A stretch of DNA of 35,670 nucleotides from a virus. Below the pieces are notes generated by a model. It had not been told where the DNA came from. It saw nothing but the letters and a program-made list of their open reading frames with translations, and ran no database searches. Position 1 is the first letter of the stretch, and each line of letters opens with the position of its first letter. Below are positions 21,995-30,602 of the stretch, piece by piece. The position numbers and the translations under genes are program-made. The stretch is taken from the IMG/VR virus record IMGVR_UViG_3300046169_000058, positions 1-35,670 of that record; one strand, 5' to 3'.

Positions 21995-22300
21995 TTATGC
22001 GGCTGTAGAGCCATCCATGTCGGCTTGCGCCATCACCCACGCATAACATTTGTCCAAGAATGTAGAGCCTGATGCCGCCTCAATGTCAGTCAGATTTGCG
22101 TTGTAACGCTTGAAGTCTACCTCGCGGGTGTCATCGGTAGGCGAGCTTGTAGCATATGCCGACAGATCAATCATCACGGTAAACTTGGGGTCTGACCCAC
22201 GCTGACGGCTGACAGCCGCTGTAACGATGCGGTAATATGCACCTGAAAACGAAATGCCATAATCGGAGTTCGCTTCAGATATGTTGTGTTGAATAGCCAT
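21995..22300 (-). CDS. Hypothetical virion-region protein
   Basis: 101 residues: MAIQHNISEANSDYGISFSG, then YYRIVTAAVSRQRGSDPKFT and an acidic helical C-terminus (SGSTFLDKCYAWVMAQADMD). The sequence suggests a small tail or fibre adaptor, but no family is assigned. A GGAGATAACC ribosome site precedes the ATG. Confidence 0.55.
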   Translation of the reverse strand: MAIQHNISEANSDYGISFSGAYYRIVTAAVSRQRGSDPKFTVMIDLSAYATSSPTDDTREVDFKRYNANLTDIEAASGSTFLDKCYAWVMAQADMDGSTAA

Positions 22301-22312
22301 TGGTTATCTCCT

Positions 22313-23470
22313 TTAGGCGTATGTTACTTCGGTGGTTCTAATGTTTGCCACCCAACGTATATTGTGCGCAGCCTCACCAGTGCATGTGATGGCAAGCGCG
22401 TTATTGGTGTTATCGGCTGAGAGAGCCATGCCCCACCCAGATGAGTTTTGAATGACTGTAGTTGCGGAGTTAGCGAGGGTGGTTGTGCCGCCGTCATTCA
22501 CCAGCAATCCCTCAATCTTCCATGATGCATATGCTTGTGCGCCGTTCTGCATCGCGGTTATGGTGCCGTCGAAGGTGATCGCTGTGTCAGCGTTAGCTAC
22601 GATTTGGTTTGATGCACTACCGTTTCCACCTGTAGTCGAAAGCGTTTTAGGCGTTGCATCGGTTGTAAGTCTTCGAAGAATAAACTGACCGCCTTGTGCG
22701 TCACCAGTAACCGCAAAAACACCAGCCGCAAATGCAATTTTACCAGTTCGATCTGCCTTGGAATTGGCGCCGATACAAACTGAGTTCCAGCTTTCAGCCG
22801 TGGCCTGATAACCAAGCGCATAACTGCTGTCGCCAATCGCGCTCGCAAAGCTGCCAATCGAGACAGAGTTAGCATTGCCAGCTTTCGATTGACGCCCCAT
22901 CGCGATGCTGTTCGCACTGCCCGCTCCGTAGGTTGAGGTGTTGTTGGTAATAGCTGCTGCGAAGCTGTCGGTGCCAGAAGCGTAAGAAGCGCCGAGCGCC
23001 ATAGCTCCCGCACCAGTTGCTGTAGTCGCTCCTGTGCCAGCGCTGCCCGATCCAAGCGCAGTGCTGTATGAACTAGAGCTAAAAGTGTTTCTCCCAAAGG
23101 CTAAAGAATTACCGCCTGTCGCTCCGACTGTGCCGTTGACCGCAGAATTGTCCTGTGCAATCGCGACTGCTTCATTGCCGCTCGCGAATGACCTCCAACC
23201 GAGCGCTAGTGTCCTGTTTCCTTGCGCTGTTGCCTGCGCTCCAATCGCGATGGAGTTTAGAGCGCTAGAAACGGCAGTGTCGGCAATCGCTATCGCATTC
23301 GTGCCAGTAGCACTTGGCTGTGCTGATGGACTACTTTCATTAGCAGCATAAAGGTCAGCACCACCACCACCGCCGCCAATTGCGCTGCCATCTAAGAGTA
23401 AGTCAGTACCGTCAGAGCTAAGTGTAACACCGCCACCTGAGCCTGTGTTATCAATATTAATAGAACCCAT
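22313..23470 (-). CDS. Tail fibre with YadA-like head repeats (paralogue B)
   Basis: 385 residues. A glycine-rich N-terminus is followed by many 14-residue repeats of trimeric-autotransporter head type (NSIAIGAQATAQGNRTLALG, NSVSIGSFASAIGDSSYALG). The C-terminal domain ends ALSADNTNNALAITCTGEAA, then HNIRWVANIRTTEVTYA, nearly identical to the next gene. The head repeats would form a left-handed trimeric beta-roll. Likely receptor-binding or side fibre. Confidence 0.72.
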   Translation of the reverse strand: MGSINIDNTGSGGGVTLSSDGTDLLLDGSAIGGGGGGADLYAANESSPSAQPSATGTNAIAIADTAVSSALNSIAIGAQATAQGNRTLALGWRSFASGNEAVAIAQDNSAVNGTVGATGGNSLAFGRNTFSSSSYSTALGSGSAGTGATTATGAGAMALGASYASGTDSFAAAITNNTSTYGAGSANSIAMGRQSKAGNANSVSIGSFASAIGDSSYALGYQATAESWNSVCIGANSKADRTGKIAFAAGVFAVTGDAQGGQFILRRLTTDATPKTLSTTGGNGSASNQIVANADTAITFDGTITAMQNGAQAYASWKIEGLLVNDGGTTTLANSATTVIQNSSGWGMALSADNTNNALAITCTGEAAHNIRWVANIRTTEVTYA

Positions 23471-23482
23471 TATTTATTACTC

Positions 23483-24862
23483 CTAAGCATACGTCACCTC
23501 ACTGGTCTGAATGTTAGCAACCCAACGAATGTTATGTGCAGCTTCACCTGTACAGGTAATTGCTAAGGCGTTGTTTGTGTTGTCGGCTGACAAAGCTACA
23601 GTCCAACCATTACCGTCATCAAATGTTTGTATATTGCTGCTTACTAAGGTAGTTGTACCACCGTCATTCTTCAGTAAGCCTTTAATCTCCCAGCCACCCT
23701 GATCCTGTGCGCCATTCTGCATTGCCACAAGTGTGCCTGAGAACATGATGCAAGTGTCACTGGCTGCTACGATTTGGTTAGTGCTTCCCGCTGCCCCCTG
23801 ATCAGCCGTAAGTGCAGTTGCAGTTGCGTCGGTAGTAGCCGCACGAAGAATAAAAATACTGCCTTGAGCATCCCCATCAGCAGCAAAACGTCCACTCGCA
23901 AAAGCCTTTTGACCGTATTTGGTTGCGGATGATCTAAAGCCCACTGCAAGGGAACGCTCTCCAGAAGCGGTTCCTCCTTTTAAACTGACAGCCACAGTTC
24001 CTGACGCCGTACCACCAAGAGCAAGAGAATAAGCTCCCGACGATGTGCCGCCAAAAGCATGTGATTGAATGCCGTTAGCTAGCGAACTTGTGCCTAAGCT
24101 TACCGCACCACTACCTCCAGAATACGCAAGCTGGCCTATCGCAATGCTGTTCGCACCACTCGAACCATAGCTGCTAGTGTTGTTGTCGATGACCGCTGCA
24201 AAGCTACCATTGCCAGAAGCAAGTGACTGAGCAATCGACACGCTTTCAGAACCCGTACTTTGTGCATTTGAGCCAAGAGCCATTGCATCTGTGCCAGTGG
24301 CGTCAGTATTTCGCCCAATCGCGATTGAAGATGACGATGTACCAGCAACGGCAGCTTCGCCGATAGCTATAGAGCCAACGCCGGTTGCCGTTCCATCGAG
24401 CGCCGCGAATGACAACGATGCGCTCGCTACGGCGTCAAAGCCAAGAGCTATACTGTTGCTGGCTGTGGCTTCTGCATTTCGCCCAATACTGACGGCGTTA
24501 GTGCCGCTGGCGACCGGCTTAGTGGAAATCCCATCATAGTTTTCAGCGTAGAGATTAGTCTCTGGAATATCTTCAGCCGTAGCCCCGATAAACACCGTAG
24601 CTGAGCCGCTAAGGTTAATGGCATTGTTTGAGTTGCTGCTCTCGCTTACGGTGCGTGACAGGGTGGTGCCAGAGCTTGTGTAGGTGCCTGTGCCTATCTC
24701 AAATGCACCGCCAGTATCTTCTATGACGTACCTTACTACATCTGCATTTGCCACGCCAGCATCAGCAAAAGTCTGATAGCCATCCTCGGCAGAGCCGAGC
24801 GTAATGGTTCCAGTACCTGTGGTACTGGTGGACATCTTTGCCCGATTTTTAAGAACGGCCAT
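23483..24862 (-). CDS. Tail fibre with YadA-like head repeats (paralogue A)
   Basis: 459 residues. The N-terminal domain MAVLKNRAKMSTSTTGTGTI, then GYQTFADAGVANADVVRYVI, is a common fibre/virion attachment module. It is followed by YadA-head repeats (NSIALGFDAVASASLSFAAL, SSSIAIGRNTDATGTDAMAL) and the C-terminal domain shared with paralogue B (DNTNNALAITCTGEAAHNIR). Only this copy carries the attachment module, so it may anchor the fibre while B forms another variant or a heteromer. Confidence 0.72.
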   Translation of the reverse strand: MAVLKNRAKMSTSTTGTGTITLGSAEDGYQTFADAGVANADVVRYVIEDTGGAFEIGTGTYTSSGTTLSRTVSESSNSNNAINLSGSATVFIGATAEDIPETNLYAENYDGISTKPVASGTNAVSIGRNAEATASNSIALGFDAVASASLSFAALDGTATGVGSIAIGEAAVAGTSSSSIAIGRNTDATGTDAMALGSNAQSTGSESVSIAQSLASGNGSFAAVIDNNTSSYGSSGANSIAIGQLAYSGGSGAVSLGTSSLANGIQSHAFGGTSSGAYSLALGGTASGTVAVSLKGGTASGERSLAVGFRSSATKYGQKAFASGRFAADGDAQGSIFILRAATTDATATALTADQGAAGSTNQIVAASDTCIMFSGTLVAMQNGAQDQGGWEIKGLLKNDGGTTTLVSSNIQTFDDGNGWTVALSADNTNNALAITCTGEAAHNIRWVANIQTSEVTYA

Positions 24863-24873
24863 TGCTCAGCCCC

Positions 24874-25245
24874 TTATGCTGGATCTGGAATGCGAATATC
24901 TGATGCTGTCAGAGAAAATGTGTTTCCAGAGGTCACAGCCTGTGATGATGACAATGCGCCGGTAGCAAGCAAACGGCTGTTGCCAGTATCAGTAATCGCA
25001 TAGTGCGTTGCCGTGCCGGTAGCAGTCACAGATGCACCAGTGATAGCCGACAGCGTAACCTTACGTCCGTTTGGCGAAGCATCGGCAGGGGCTGATATGC
25101 TTATGCTGGTTTCATTGCCAAGCGTTAGCGTGCTTGTCGCAGCGGCGTATGTAGTTGGCTCGGCAGAGCAAATATCAACTCTATTTGCTTCGGAATCCAA
25201 AACGGTCAAGCCGTTATCTAGTACCCTATCGTTTAACGTTGCCAT
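24874..25245 (-). CDS. Small structural protein upstream of fibres
   Basis: 123 residues starting MATLNDRVLDNGLTVLDSEA, then NRVDICSAEPTTYAAATS, with a C-terminal beta domain ending TASDIRIPDPA. This layout is recurrent in marine podovirus structural operons next to the adaptor. Likely a tail or decoration protein. It overlaps nothing and has an AGGAG-like site. Confidence 0.6.
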   Translation of the reverse strand: MATLNDRVLDNGLTVLDSEANRVDICSAEPTTYAAATSTLTLGNETSISISAPADASPNGRKVTLSAITGASVTATGTATHYAITDTGNSRLLATGALSSSQAVTSGNTFSLTASDIRIPDPA

Positions 25246-25869
25246 TTAGTAACTCCTAGCTTTCATCTTTAATCCAACGCCGCCATATTTTGCGCTTTCA
25301 CTGTCTGAATTTATACCACTAATGGCGTTGTTCAGCAATGACGCCCAAACCTGTATGCGGCTATCGTCTGCAAGGTAAGGCGCGCTGTGAACCAATGCGC
25401 CATATAAATACGCATCGGGGTAATAAGTCAAAAGCCAATTAGTGGCGTTGCTGTCGCTTAACGCGGCTGGCTTACCATAATAAACCATTTCCACGGTTAA
25501 GTCGTCAGAGTTTGGATTTGGATACACCTCTATCGATCCGTCGGTGATCGCGTAAAAACGCGGCGTGCCGCTGGTGTTTTGTCCAAGCTGGCGCTGCTCC
25601 ATCATCTGCGACTGGCTGATTGGCTCCAAGCGGCTGGTATTGCCGCTTAACATGCTGAGCCTGATCGGCTCTAAGAAATCTGCAGGCGGGGCTGTGTACT
25701 GCGCGCTCATCTCAGCGGTCGAGCGCTTTTCCATACGCCAGTGCCGTATCTTGCGGTTGAAGTCAGCCTCGGCCAGCGAAATAAATGTCGGAATGGCGCT
25801 CGTCAAATCGGTGCGGTTTAAGAAGTCCGCCACGCTCGTTTTAAGCTCCGCATATGTTGTCAGTGCCAT
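25246..25869 (-). CDS. Head-tail adaptor / tubular protein (SU10 gp4-like)
   Basis: 207 residues. The N-terminal helices TYAELKTSVADFLNRTDLTS, AIPTFISLAEADFNRKIRHW match SU10-type adaptor proteins. A central beta segment follows (PRFYAITDGSIEVYPNPNSD, MVYYGKPAAL) and then helices (WLLTYYPDAYLYGALVHSAP). It connects the portal to the tail. Its position three genes after the scaffold fits. Confidence 0.8.
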   Translation of the reverse strand: MALTTYAELKTSVADFLNRTDLTSAIPTFISLAEADFNRKIRHWRMEKRSTAEMSAQYTAPPADFLEPIRLSMLSGNTSRLEPISQSQMMEQRQLGQNTSGTPRFYAITDGSIEVYPNPNSDDLTVEMVYYGKPAALSDSNATNWLLTYYPDAYLYGALVHSAPYLADDSRIQVWASLLNNAISGINSDSESAKYGGVGLKMKARSY

Positions 25870-25878
25870 CTGCTATCC

Positions 25879-26178
25879 TTAAAGCGTTCCGGCTCTTGTC
25901 CGAAAAACGCGGTTATCTCTGTCGTTCAGCCATTTCTTCAGACGCTTAGGGTCATCCACAATGCCTTGGCTCTTGAGCTGATAATACACTGAAAGCGGGA
26001 TCGACGCCACCTTCGGCATGTCGCCAAACTTGCCGTCAACGTTATTATAAGCTCGCTTGTTGCTTTCGGCTATATGCTGGGTGTCTTGTACAGTCTCCAC
26101 CACATATTCGCCTTTGCCGGTGACGTGCCAGTATTTGGTGATACCCGTGTCTACGTCGCGGCTGAATAATCTTTTCAT
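25879..26178 (-). CDS. Conserved-type small structural protein after capsid gene
   Basis: 99 residues, basic: MKRLFSRDVDTGITKYWHVT, then TQHIAESNKRAYNN and LKKWLNDRDNRVFRTRAGTL. It lies between capsid and adaptor, where a small head-completion or capsid-associated protein is often found. A CAGGAGGCAGC ribosome site precedes the ATG. No family named. Confidence 0.6.
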   Translation of the reverse strand: MKRLFSRDVDTGITKYWHVTGKGEYVVETVQDTQHIAESNKRAYNNVDGKFGDMPKVASIPLSVYYQLKSQGIVDDPKRLKKWLNDRDNRVFRTRAGTL

Positions 26179-26196
26179 GCTGCCTCCTGTGATAGC

Positions 26197-26220
26197 GGGG
26201 CGACGCCTAAACGCCGCCCC
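26197..26220 (-). other. Hairpin after the capsid gene
   Basis: Arms GGGGCG (26197-26202) and CGCCCC (26215-26220) with a 12-base loop, seven bases beyond the capsid stop. There is no U-tract on the minus transcript. Hairpins here often protect the abundant capsid mRNA or act as weak terminators. Confidence 0.5.
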
Positions 26221-26227
26221 TCCAATC

Positions 26228-27184
26228 TTATGATACGTTCAGATCGAACACGCCGCCATGCGCCGCTTCGTTTGACACTTTCAAGCCAAACTCTGCAAGC
26301 ATCATAGCTTTGTCAGCGTCACCAGTTTTGGCAAGATCCACTGAGTTGATCGGACGCAGATAGCATACTGATGCATATTCTGGGTCGAGCAACCACGCGT
26401 CACGCTCACGCTGGAAGCGGTTTGGCACAACCTGAAGTGTACCAAAATCTGACATATACACGTCAGCAGCACCGATAATTGTGGTCGGGCTGTCGCTTGG
26501 AGCCATGTAACGCTGAGCAGCAATACCGGCAAAGCCTGACACAACGGTTTTGTTGTGTGGGCCAACCATCAGGATTGATGGGTTGCCGCCAGACGTAAAC
26601 GCCTGCTGCATCACGTCCTTGACCATAGCCTCGGTCAAATCGCGTTGCGTGCCGTCGTTACGAGCGTCTGAGCCGTCGTTGGCAGTTGGGTTTGTACCGT
26701 CACCAGCTTTGTTGGTGTTGGTCGCAATCCACGCACCCAAGCCAGCAGTCTCGCGAGCTGTGGATGTGTTCCCTGCCACGCGGGCATTATTGTCAGTTAA
26801 AACTGCTTCGATATCGCGTTTTAACTCACGTCCGCGCTTGGCCATCTGGTATGCTTTTTCGTCATTTCTTCCGGCCAAATCTTGTGCATTCAAGTTGTCT
26901 GCAACAATCAATGTACGACGTGAAATGTGCGTATAGTTACCAATACGAACCGTTGCGGCTGTGCTGTCGAATGACGTTACGTCGTCGCCATCAATTACCG
27001 CTGTTTTACTAACAGCCGCAAGCGAATCAGTTTGCCACTCGAAAAACGTGTTTGAAACGCTTTCTGAGCCAACATTACTTTGAAACGGTACTTCGTCAGG
27101 CGAAATGTTTGCGATTACATTCGCAAGATCCTCGCGGATACCTTTGGCGTCAAATGACGTAAAGGTGTTTGCTACTATTGCCAT
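26228..27184 (-). CDS. Major capsid protein, SU10 type
   Basis: 318 residues, HK97-fold SU10 major head family. The N-terminus (TFTSFDAKGIREDLANVIAN, SPDEVPFQSNVG), the E-loop-like FEWQTDSLAAVSKTAVIDGD, ISRRTLIVADNLNAQDLAGR, and LMVGPHNKTVVSGFAGI are typical. It ends AAHGGVFDLNVS. The GGAGAAG ribosome site and following hairpin fit high expression. It forms the capsid shell on the scaffold encoded just upstream. Confidence 0.85.
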   Translation of the reverse strand: MAIVANTFTSFDAKGIREDLANVIANISPDEVPFQSNVGSESVSNTFFEWQTDSLAAVSKTAVIDGDDVTSFDSTAATVRIGNYTHISRRTLIVADNLNAQDLAGRNDEKAYQMAKRGRELKRDIEAVLTDNNARVAGNTSTARETAGLGAWIATNTNKAGDGTNPTANDGSDARNDGTQRDLTEAMVKDVMQQAFTSGGNPSILMVGPHNKTVVSGFAGIAAQRYMAPSDSPTTIIGAADVYMSDFGTLQVVPNRFQRERDAWLLDPEYASVCYLRPINSVDLAKTGDADKAMMLAEFGLKVSNEAAHGGVFDLNVS

Positions 27185-27196
27185 ATTTCTTCTCCA

Positions 27197-28054
27197 TTAT
27201 AGCAAGGCTTTAATTGCAGCCGCTGCATCTTGCACGCGGCCAGACTTCTGTAGGCGCTGTTGCGCTTCCTGCGCGGCAGTCTTCGGCTTTGGCGCTGAAC
27301 CGCGAGAACCTGCTTTTAGAGTTTTGCTGCGCGGCTTCTTAGGCTTCACTTTCGCCTCGTTAGCACGCGTTTCGCCTCTGTCGTAAAGCATGGCTTTCCT
27401 CGCCAGTTTGACCAATGTCGCGTTTTTCAGCCCTTGAACGTCATCTTCGTTAAAACCCTCTGTAAGAAGGAAATCACGAATTTGCCCAGCTTCGGTGGAT
27501 GCAACCTTCTGGTCGCGCCACTCTGGGATCAGATCAGGCAGAGCGGTTCTTTGCTCTTCCAGATACTGCTGTTCCATTTGCTGCATTTTCTTCTGCTGAA
27601 GATCACGCAGGCGGGCCTGCTCGGCTTGAACGGCTTGCATCTGAGCGCTCTTCTGCTCTTGCTGCTTTCGCCACTGTCGCTCCGCTTTCGCTGCCATCGT
27701 GGGGTCTGTGTCATACAGTGTGTCCCAATCAGGCTCGTCTTGCACCGATTGCTCAATCTGCTGGCTTAATGCTGGCAGTAGTTGAGCGTATTGCGCACGC
27801 TCCCGCTCGATTGCTTCGGCTTCTGCTGCATACGACTTGCGCATCTCAGCCAGCTCCTGCGTCTTACGGGTGTAGTCTCGATGCCTTAGATGTCCGCTTT
27901 TCAGATCCTCAACCGTAATCTCTTCGCCGTCTACTTCCACCGTGGCGGATAGTATGTCGAAGGATTGATCGCCAGAGCTGTCGGCGTCGTCCTCTTCATC
28001 AAGCTCGACTTCAGATCCTTCGACGGGTGAATTGTCGATCTCTTCGTCAGCCAT
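27197..28054 (-). CDS. Scaffolding protein, main part (frame-broken N-terminus)
   Basis: 285 residues: acidic N-terminus, then long charged coiled coils (YAAEAEAIERERAQYAQLLP, QEQKSAQMQAVQAEQARLRD) and a basic C-terminus (KVKPKKPRSKTLKAGSRGSA) that would contact the capsid protein. The ATG at 28054 has no ribosome site. In-frame sequence upstream (ADVEMADEEID) connects to the 48-residue frame at 28062-28208 if one base of the pair 28066-28067 is removed. That gives 336 residues and exactly 337 codons. It lies just before the capsid gene, as expected. Confidence 0.78.
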   Translation of the reverse strand: MADEEIDNSPVEGSEVELDEEDDADSSGDQSFDILSATVEVDGEEITVEDLKSGHLRHRDYTRKTQELAEMRKSYAAEAEAIERERAQYAQLLPALSQQIEQSVQDEPDWDTLYDTDPTMAAKAERQWRKQQEQKSAQMQAVQAEQARLRDLQQKKMQQMEQQYLEEQRTALPDLIPEWRDQKVASTEAGQIRDFLLTEGFNEDDVQGLKNATLVKLARKAMLYDRGETRANEAKVKPKKPRSKTLKAGSRGSAPKPKTAAQEAQQRLQKSGRVQDAAAAIKALL

Positions 28055-28061
28055 TTCGACG

Positions 28062-28208
28062 TCAGCCTTGATCCTGATCTTCAGTTTCAGCTTCAGTCTC
28101 TAGCGCATCAGTTGCCTCTGCATTATCCTCTTGGGGTGCAAACATAGCACTGATTGCATTTTGCGCGTCGGTCAGGCCAATCCCTTGCGGGGTGTTAGTA
28201 TCTGACAT
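28062..28208 (-). CDS. Scaffolding protein, N-terminal part before frame break
   Basis: 48 residues: MSDTNTPQGIGLTDAQNAIS, AMFAPQEDNAEATDALETEA and an acidic end, stopping eight bases before the main scaffold frame. It has the GGAG ribosome site that the main part lacks. The acidic composition continues seamlessly into the main frame after removal of one base at 28066-28067. It is therefore most likely the true N-terminus of the scaffold. Confidence 0.65.
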   Translation of the reverse strand: MSDTNTPQGIGLTDAQNAISAMFAPQEDNAEATDALETEAETEDQDQG

Positions 28209-28235
28209 TTTGCGTCAATCTCCTTTATTATGCGG

Positions 28236-28478
28236 CTATTTCTGTTTCATTTCAATAGTCGCGTTGTCCGCCATTGCACGCAGGGATTGCTGAACCAGCT
28301 CAACCCCGCGCAGTTTCATGTAGACAGCCTCTCGGTTGTCCGCATCGCCAACGCCAGTCGCTTTGAACTCGCGCCAGCAATCCTGCTCGATCTCAGCGAG
28401 AAATCGCTTCAGATCGGTATCGTCTAAAAGTCGCTGCGCCTGCTTGCCGTCATCAATGACCTGCTGCTTAGTCTTCAC
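28236..28478 (-). CDS. Small helical protein between portal and scaffold
   Basis: 80 residues from a GTG inside the portal stop region (11-base overlap). All-helical: QQVIDDGKQAQRLLDDTDLK, LAEIEQDCWREFKATGVGDA, AVYMKLRGVELVQQSLRAMA. Proteins of this length and place are common in marine podoviruses and may assist head assembly. No activity motif. Confidence 0.65.
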   Translation of the reverse strand: MKTKQQVIDDGKQAQRLLDDTDLKRFLAEIEQDCWREFKATGVGDADNREAVYMKLRGVELVQQSLRAMADNATIEMKQK

Positions 28479-30591
28479 GCGCAGCCTCCTTGATTACGTC
28501 CGCCTGCGCCTTCAGAACCTCGCGGTTGATCGCCAACTCGGATCTGATCTGCTCCACGTTCAACTGTCCGCCATATTTGGCCTTCATCTCTTCGGCCTTC
28601 ACAAACAGCTCCGCCTCCAGCTCGTCACGCTTGCGGTCGTCATCCATCTGCATTTTCTCGCGGTCAAGCTGCAACTGCGCGGCCTTCTTCTGGATGTCCG
28701 CTTGGATCTGCTGGATCTGCACCTGTATCAGCATCTCGTTCACGTCCGGCTTTTCTTGCTTCGGAGGCGGCGTAAACTCTGCGGGGTTGCTCCAGAACTG
28801 CGACGTATCCTTGAAACCGGCCAGCTCTGTCATCGCCTTCAGCGTGTTGCTGAGCTTCGTGATGTCGGTCAGCGGGTTCTGTGGCCCCATAGTCTTCATC
28901 GCGTCCTTCTGCATCTCGCCGATCTGGCGCAGCATCATCATACGCTCGGCGTCTGTGCCACGCCCAAGCGAGACGTTGATCGACACATCCATACTGCTAT
29001 TCCACACACGCGGGTCAATCGGCACGAACTCATTACGCAGGCGAACCATGCGAGGCGCGTCCTGATGCGTCGTGATCAGGTGCAGCACGATCTTAAACAA
29101 GTCTTTCATGCCGGTCTCGGCAAAGACGCGCGCGATCAGCTCGATGTGCTGCTGGGCGGCGCTCACAGTCGCTGCAACGGCGCTGGCAGTGGTAGACTGC
29201 AGCACGTTGGCGTCTAGCCCCTGAGACGCCTTTGAGATGCCTGTGCGGGCCTCTTTGACCTGATCCATATATTGCAGAACGGGGAACGCCTCGCGGCCAA
29301 CGAATGGCATCGACAGCGGCTGCACCTGACCGGCTTGGCGCTGGCGGATGATGCTGCCGACCTCTGTGTTCATAACGTCATCTAGATTCACCATGCCCTC
29401 TGTGACAGCCACGCGGGGGTGTATGGACATGGCCAAGCTATCCAGCGTGTTGCGCATGATGACAGACTTGATCCGCTGGATGTCCATGACGGTGTCCGCG
29501 ACAGCTATGCCGAAGAAGTCGTGCGGCTCTGGATCTGGGCAGAACGTGGCGAAGGGGGCCATGTCAATCGGCTCGTTGTTCAGTATCTTGTTGCCGTCGC
29601 CCGCCGTGCAGATTTTGCGCAGCTCCGCGATGCCGTCGCCGTCATAATCAACGCGGATATAGTTTTCGACGTACAGCACCTTACGCATCGCCGGATCGTT
29701 GCGCTCGTTCATCTCGTTGGTCAGCGCGGGGTTGCGCGTGTACCGCTCGACGTTGGTGTTCATGTCGTCATACGCGGATGACATGCTGGCGACCTCGTCG
29801 TAGTCATATCCCATCGCAACCAGCTCTGAGACTGTCACAATGCGCCGGTGAGCGACGTAATCTGCTTCCGCGATAGATTTGGCCTCGCGGGAGATTAGCA
29901 GCTCCTCGGGCGGCACAGCCTCCAGCTTAACGCGTCCATCGGGGCGCGTATATTCAACGCGCACGTCGTGCATCATCGGAGGCGGCAGCATTTCACCCGT
30001 CATGGGGTTCAGCGCAGGCCCGCCGACAGGCATAGACGCCTGCACGGTGATCATCGCGTCGGGGTCAGCGGCAAGCGCCGCAAGCGCGTTATCGTCGAGG
30101 CCGGTGTAGTTGTAGGCGTCAATCGTGGTCTGGTCATCCCACCAGCACTTGAGAATGCCAACCTTGCGGATCAGCGCGTCCTTGAACGCGGAGTGCATGG
30201 CCAAGAAACCGTTGTTATCGCGGTTGATGATGAAATTCGCGTAGTCGGTCGCCTGCTCCGCCGCAGCGATGTCCTCGGGCCCCTGCGGCGCGTATTCGAC
30301 GGTGTTGTCGGTGCTATGGAAGATCCGCATCAGCGACGGCAGGATGGCCTGTACGGTATCGCGTACGTCCATGCTGACCACTTGGCTGCGCCCGTCCTCT
30401 TCATCGCCAAACGGCTCGCCCCGATAATACTCGGTCGCCTGCGCGCGGATCGGCGAGATGTTGTTGTCGATGTAGTCAATCGCGTCGTCGATCTCTTTGC
30501 CGACGATGCCCTGCAGCTCGTCGTCGCTCATCACGTTGGGGTCGATTTCCTGCTCCAACTCGTTGACTAGGTCGTTGATCTCATTTTCCAT
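28468..30591 (-). CDS. Portal protein
   Basis: 707 residues, large podovirus-type portal. Characteristic segments: DAIDYIDNNISPIRAQATEY with YYRGEPFGDEEDGRSQVVSM near the N-terminus; FCPDPEPHDFFGIAVADTVM and IQRIKSVIMRNTLDSLAMSI in the middle; and long C-terminal helices (IQVQIQQIQADIQKKAAQLQ and onward) forming the barrel. It is the dodecameric vertex through which terminase pumps DNA. Confidence 0.88.
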   Translation of the reverse strand: MENEINDLVNELEQEIDPNVMSDDELQGIVGKEIDDAIDYIDNNISPIRAQATEYYRGEPFGDEEDGRSQVVSMDVRDTVQAILPSLMRIFHSTDNTVEYAPQGPEDIAAAEQATDYANFIINRDNNGFLAMHSAFKDALIRKVGILKCWWDDQTTIDAYNYTGLDDNALAALAADPDAMITVQASMPVGGPALNPMTGEMLPPPMMHDVRVEYTRPDGRVKLEAVPPEELLISREAKSIAEADYVAHRRIVTVSELVAMGYDYDEVASMSSAYDDMNTNVERYTRNPALTNEMNERNDPAMRKVLYVENYIRVDYDGDGIAELRKICTAGDGNKILNNEPIDMAPFATFCPDPEPHDFFGIAVADTVMDIQRIKSVIMRNTLDSLAMSIHPRVAVTEGMVNLDDVMNTEVGSIIRQRQAGQVQPLSMPFVGREAFPVLQYMDQVKEARTGISKASQGLDANVLQSTTASAVAATVSAAQQHIELIARVFAETGMKDLFKIVLHLITTHQDAPRMVRLRNEFVPIDPRVWNSSMDVSINVSLGRGTDAERMMMLRQIGEMQKDAMKTMGPQNPLTDITKLSNTLKAMTELAGFKDTSQFWSNPAEFTPPPKQEKPDVNEMLIQVQIQQIQADIQKKAAQLQLDREKMQMDDDRKRDELEAELFVKAEEMKAKYGGQLNVEQIRSELAINREVLKAQADVIKEAARED

Positions 30592-30602
30592 TTCGGTGTC
30601 CT

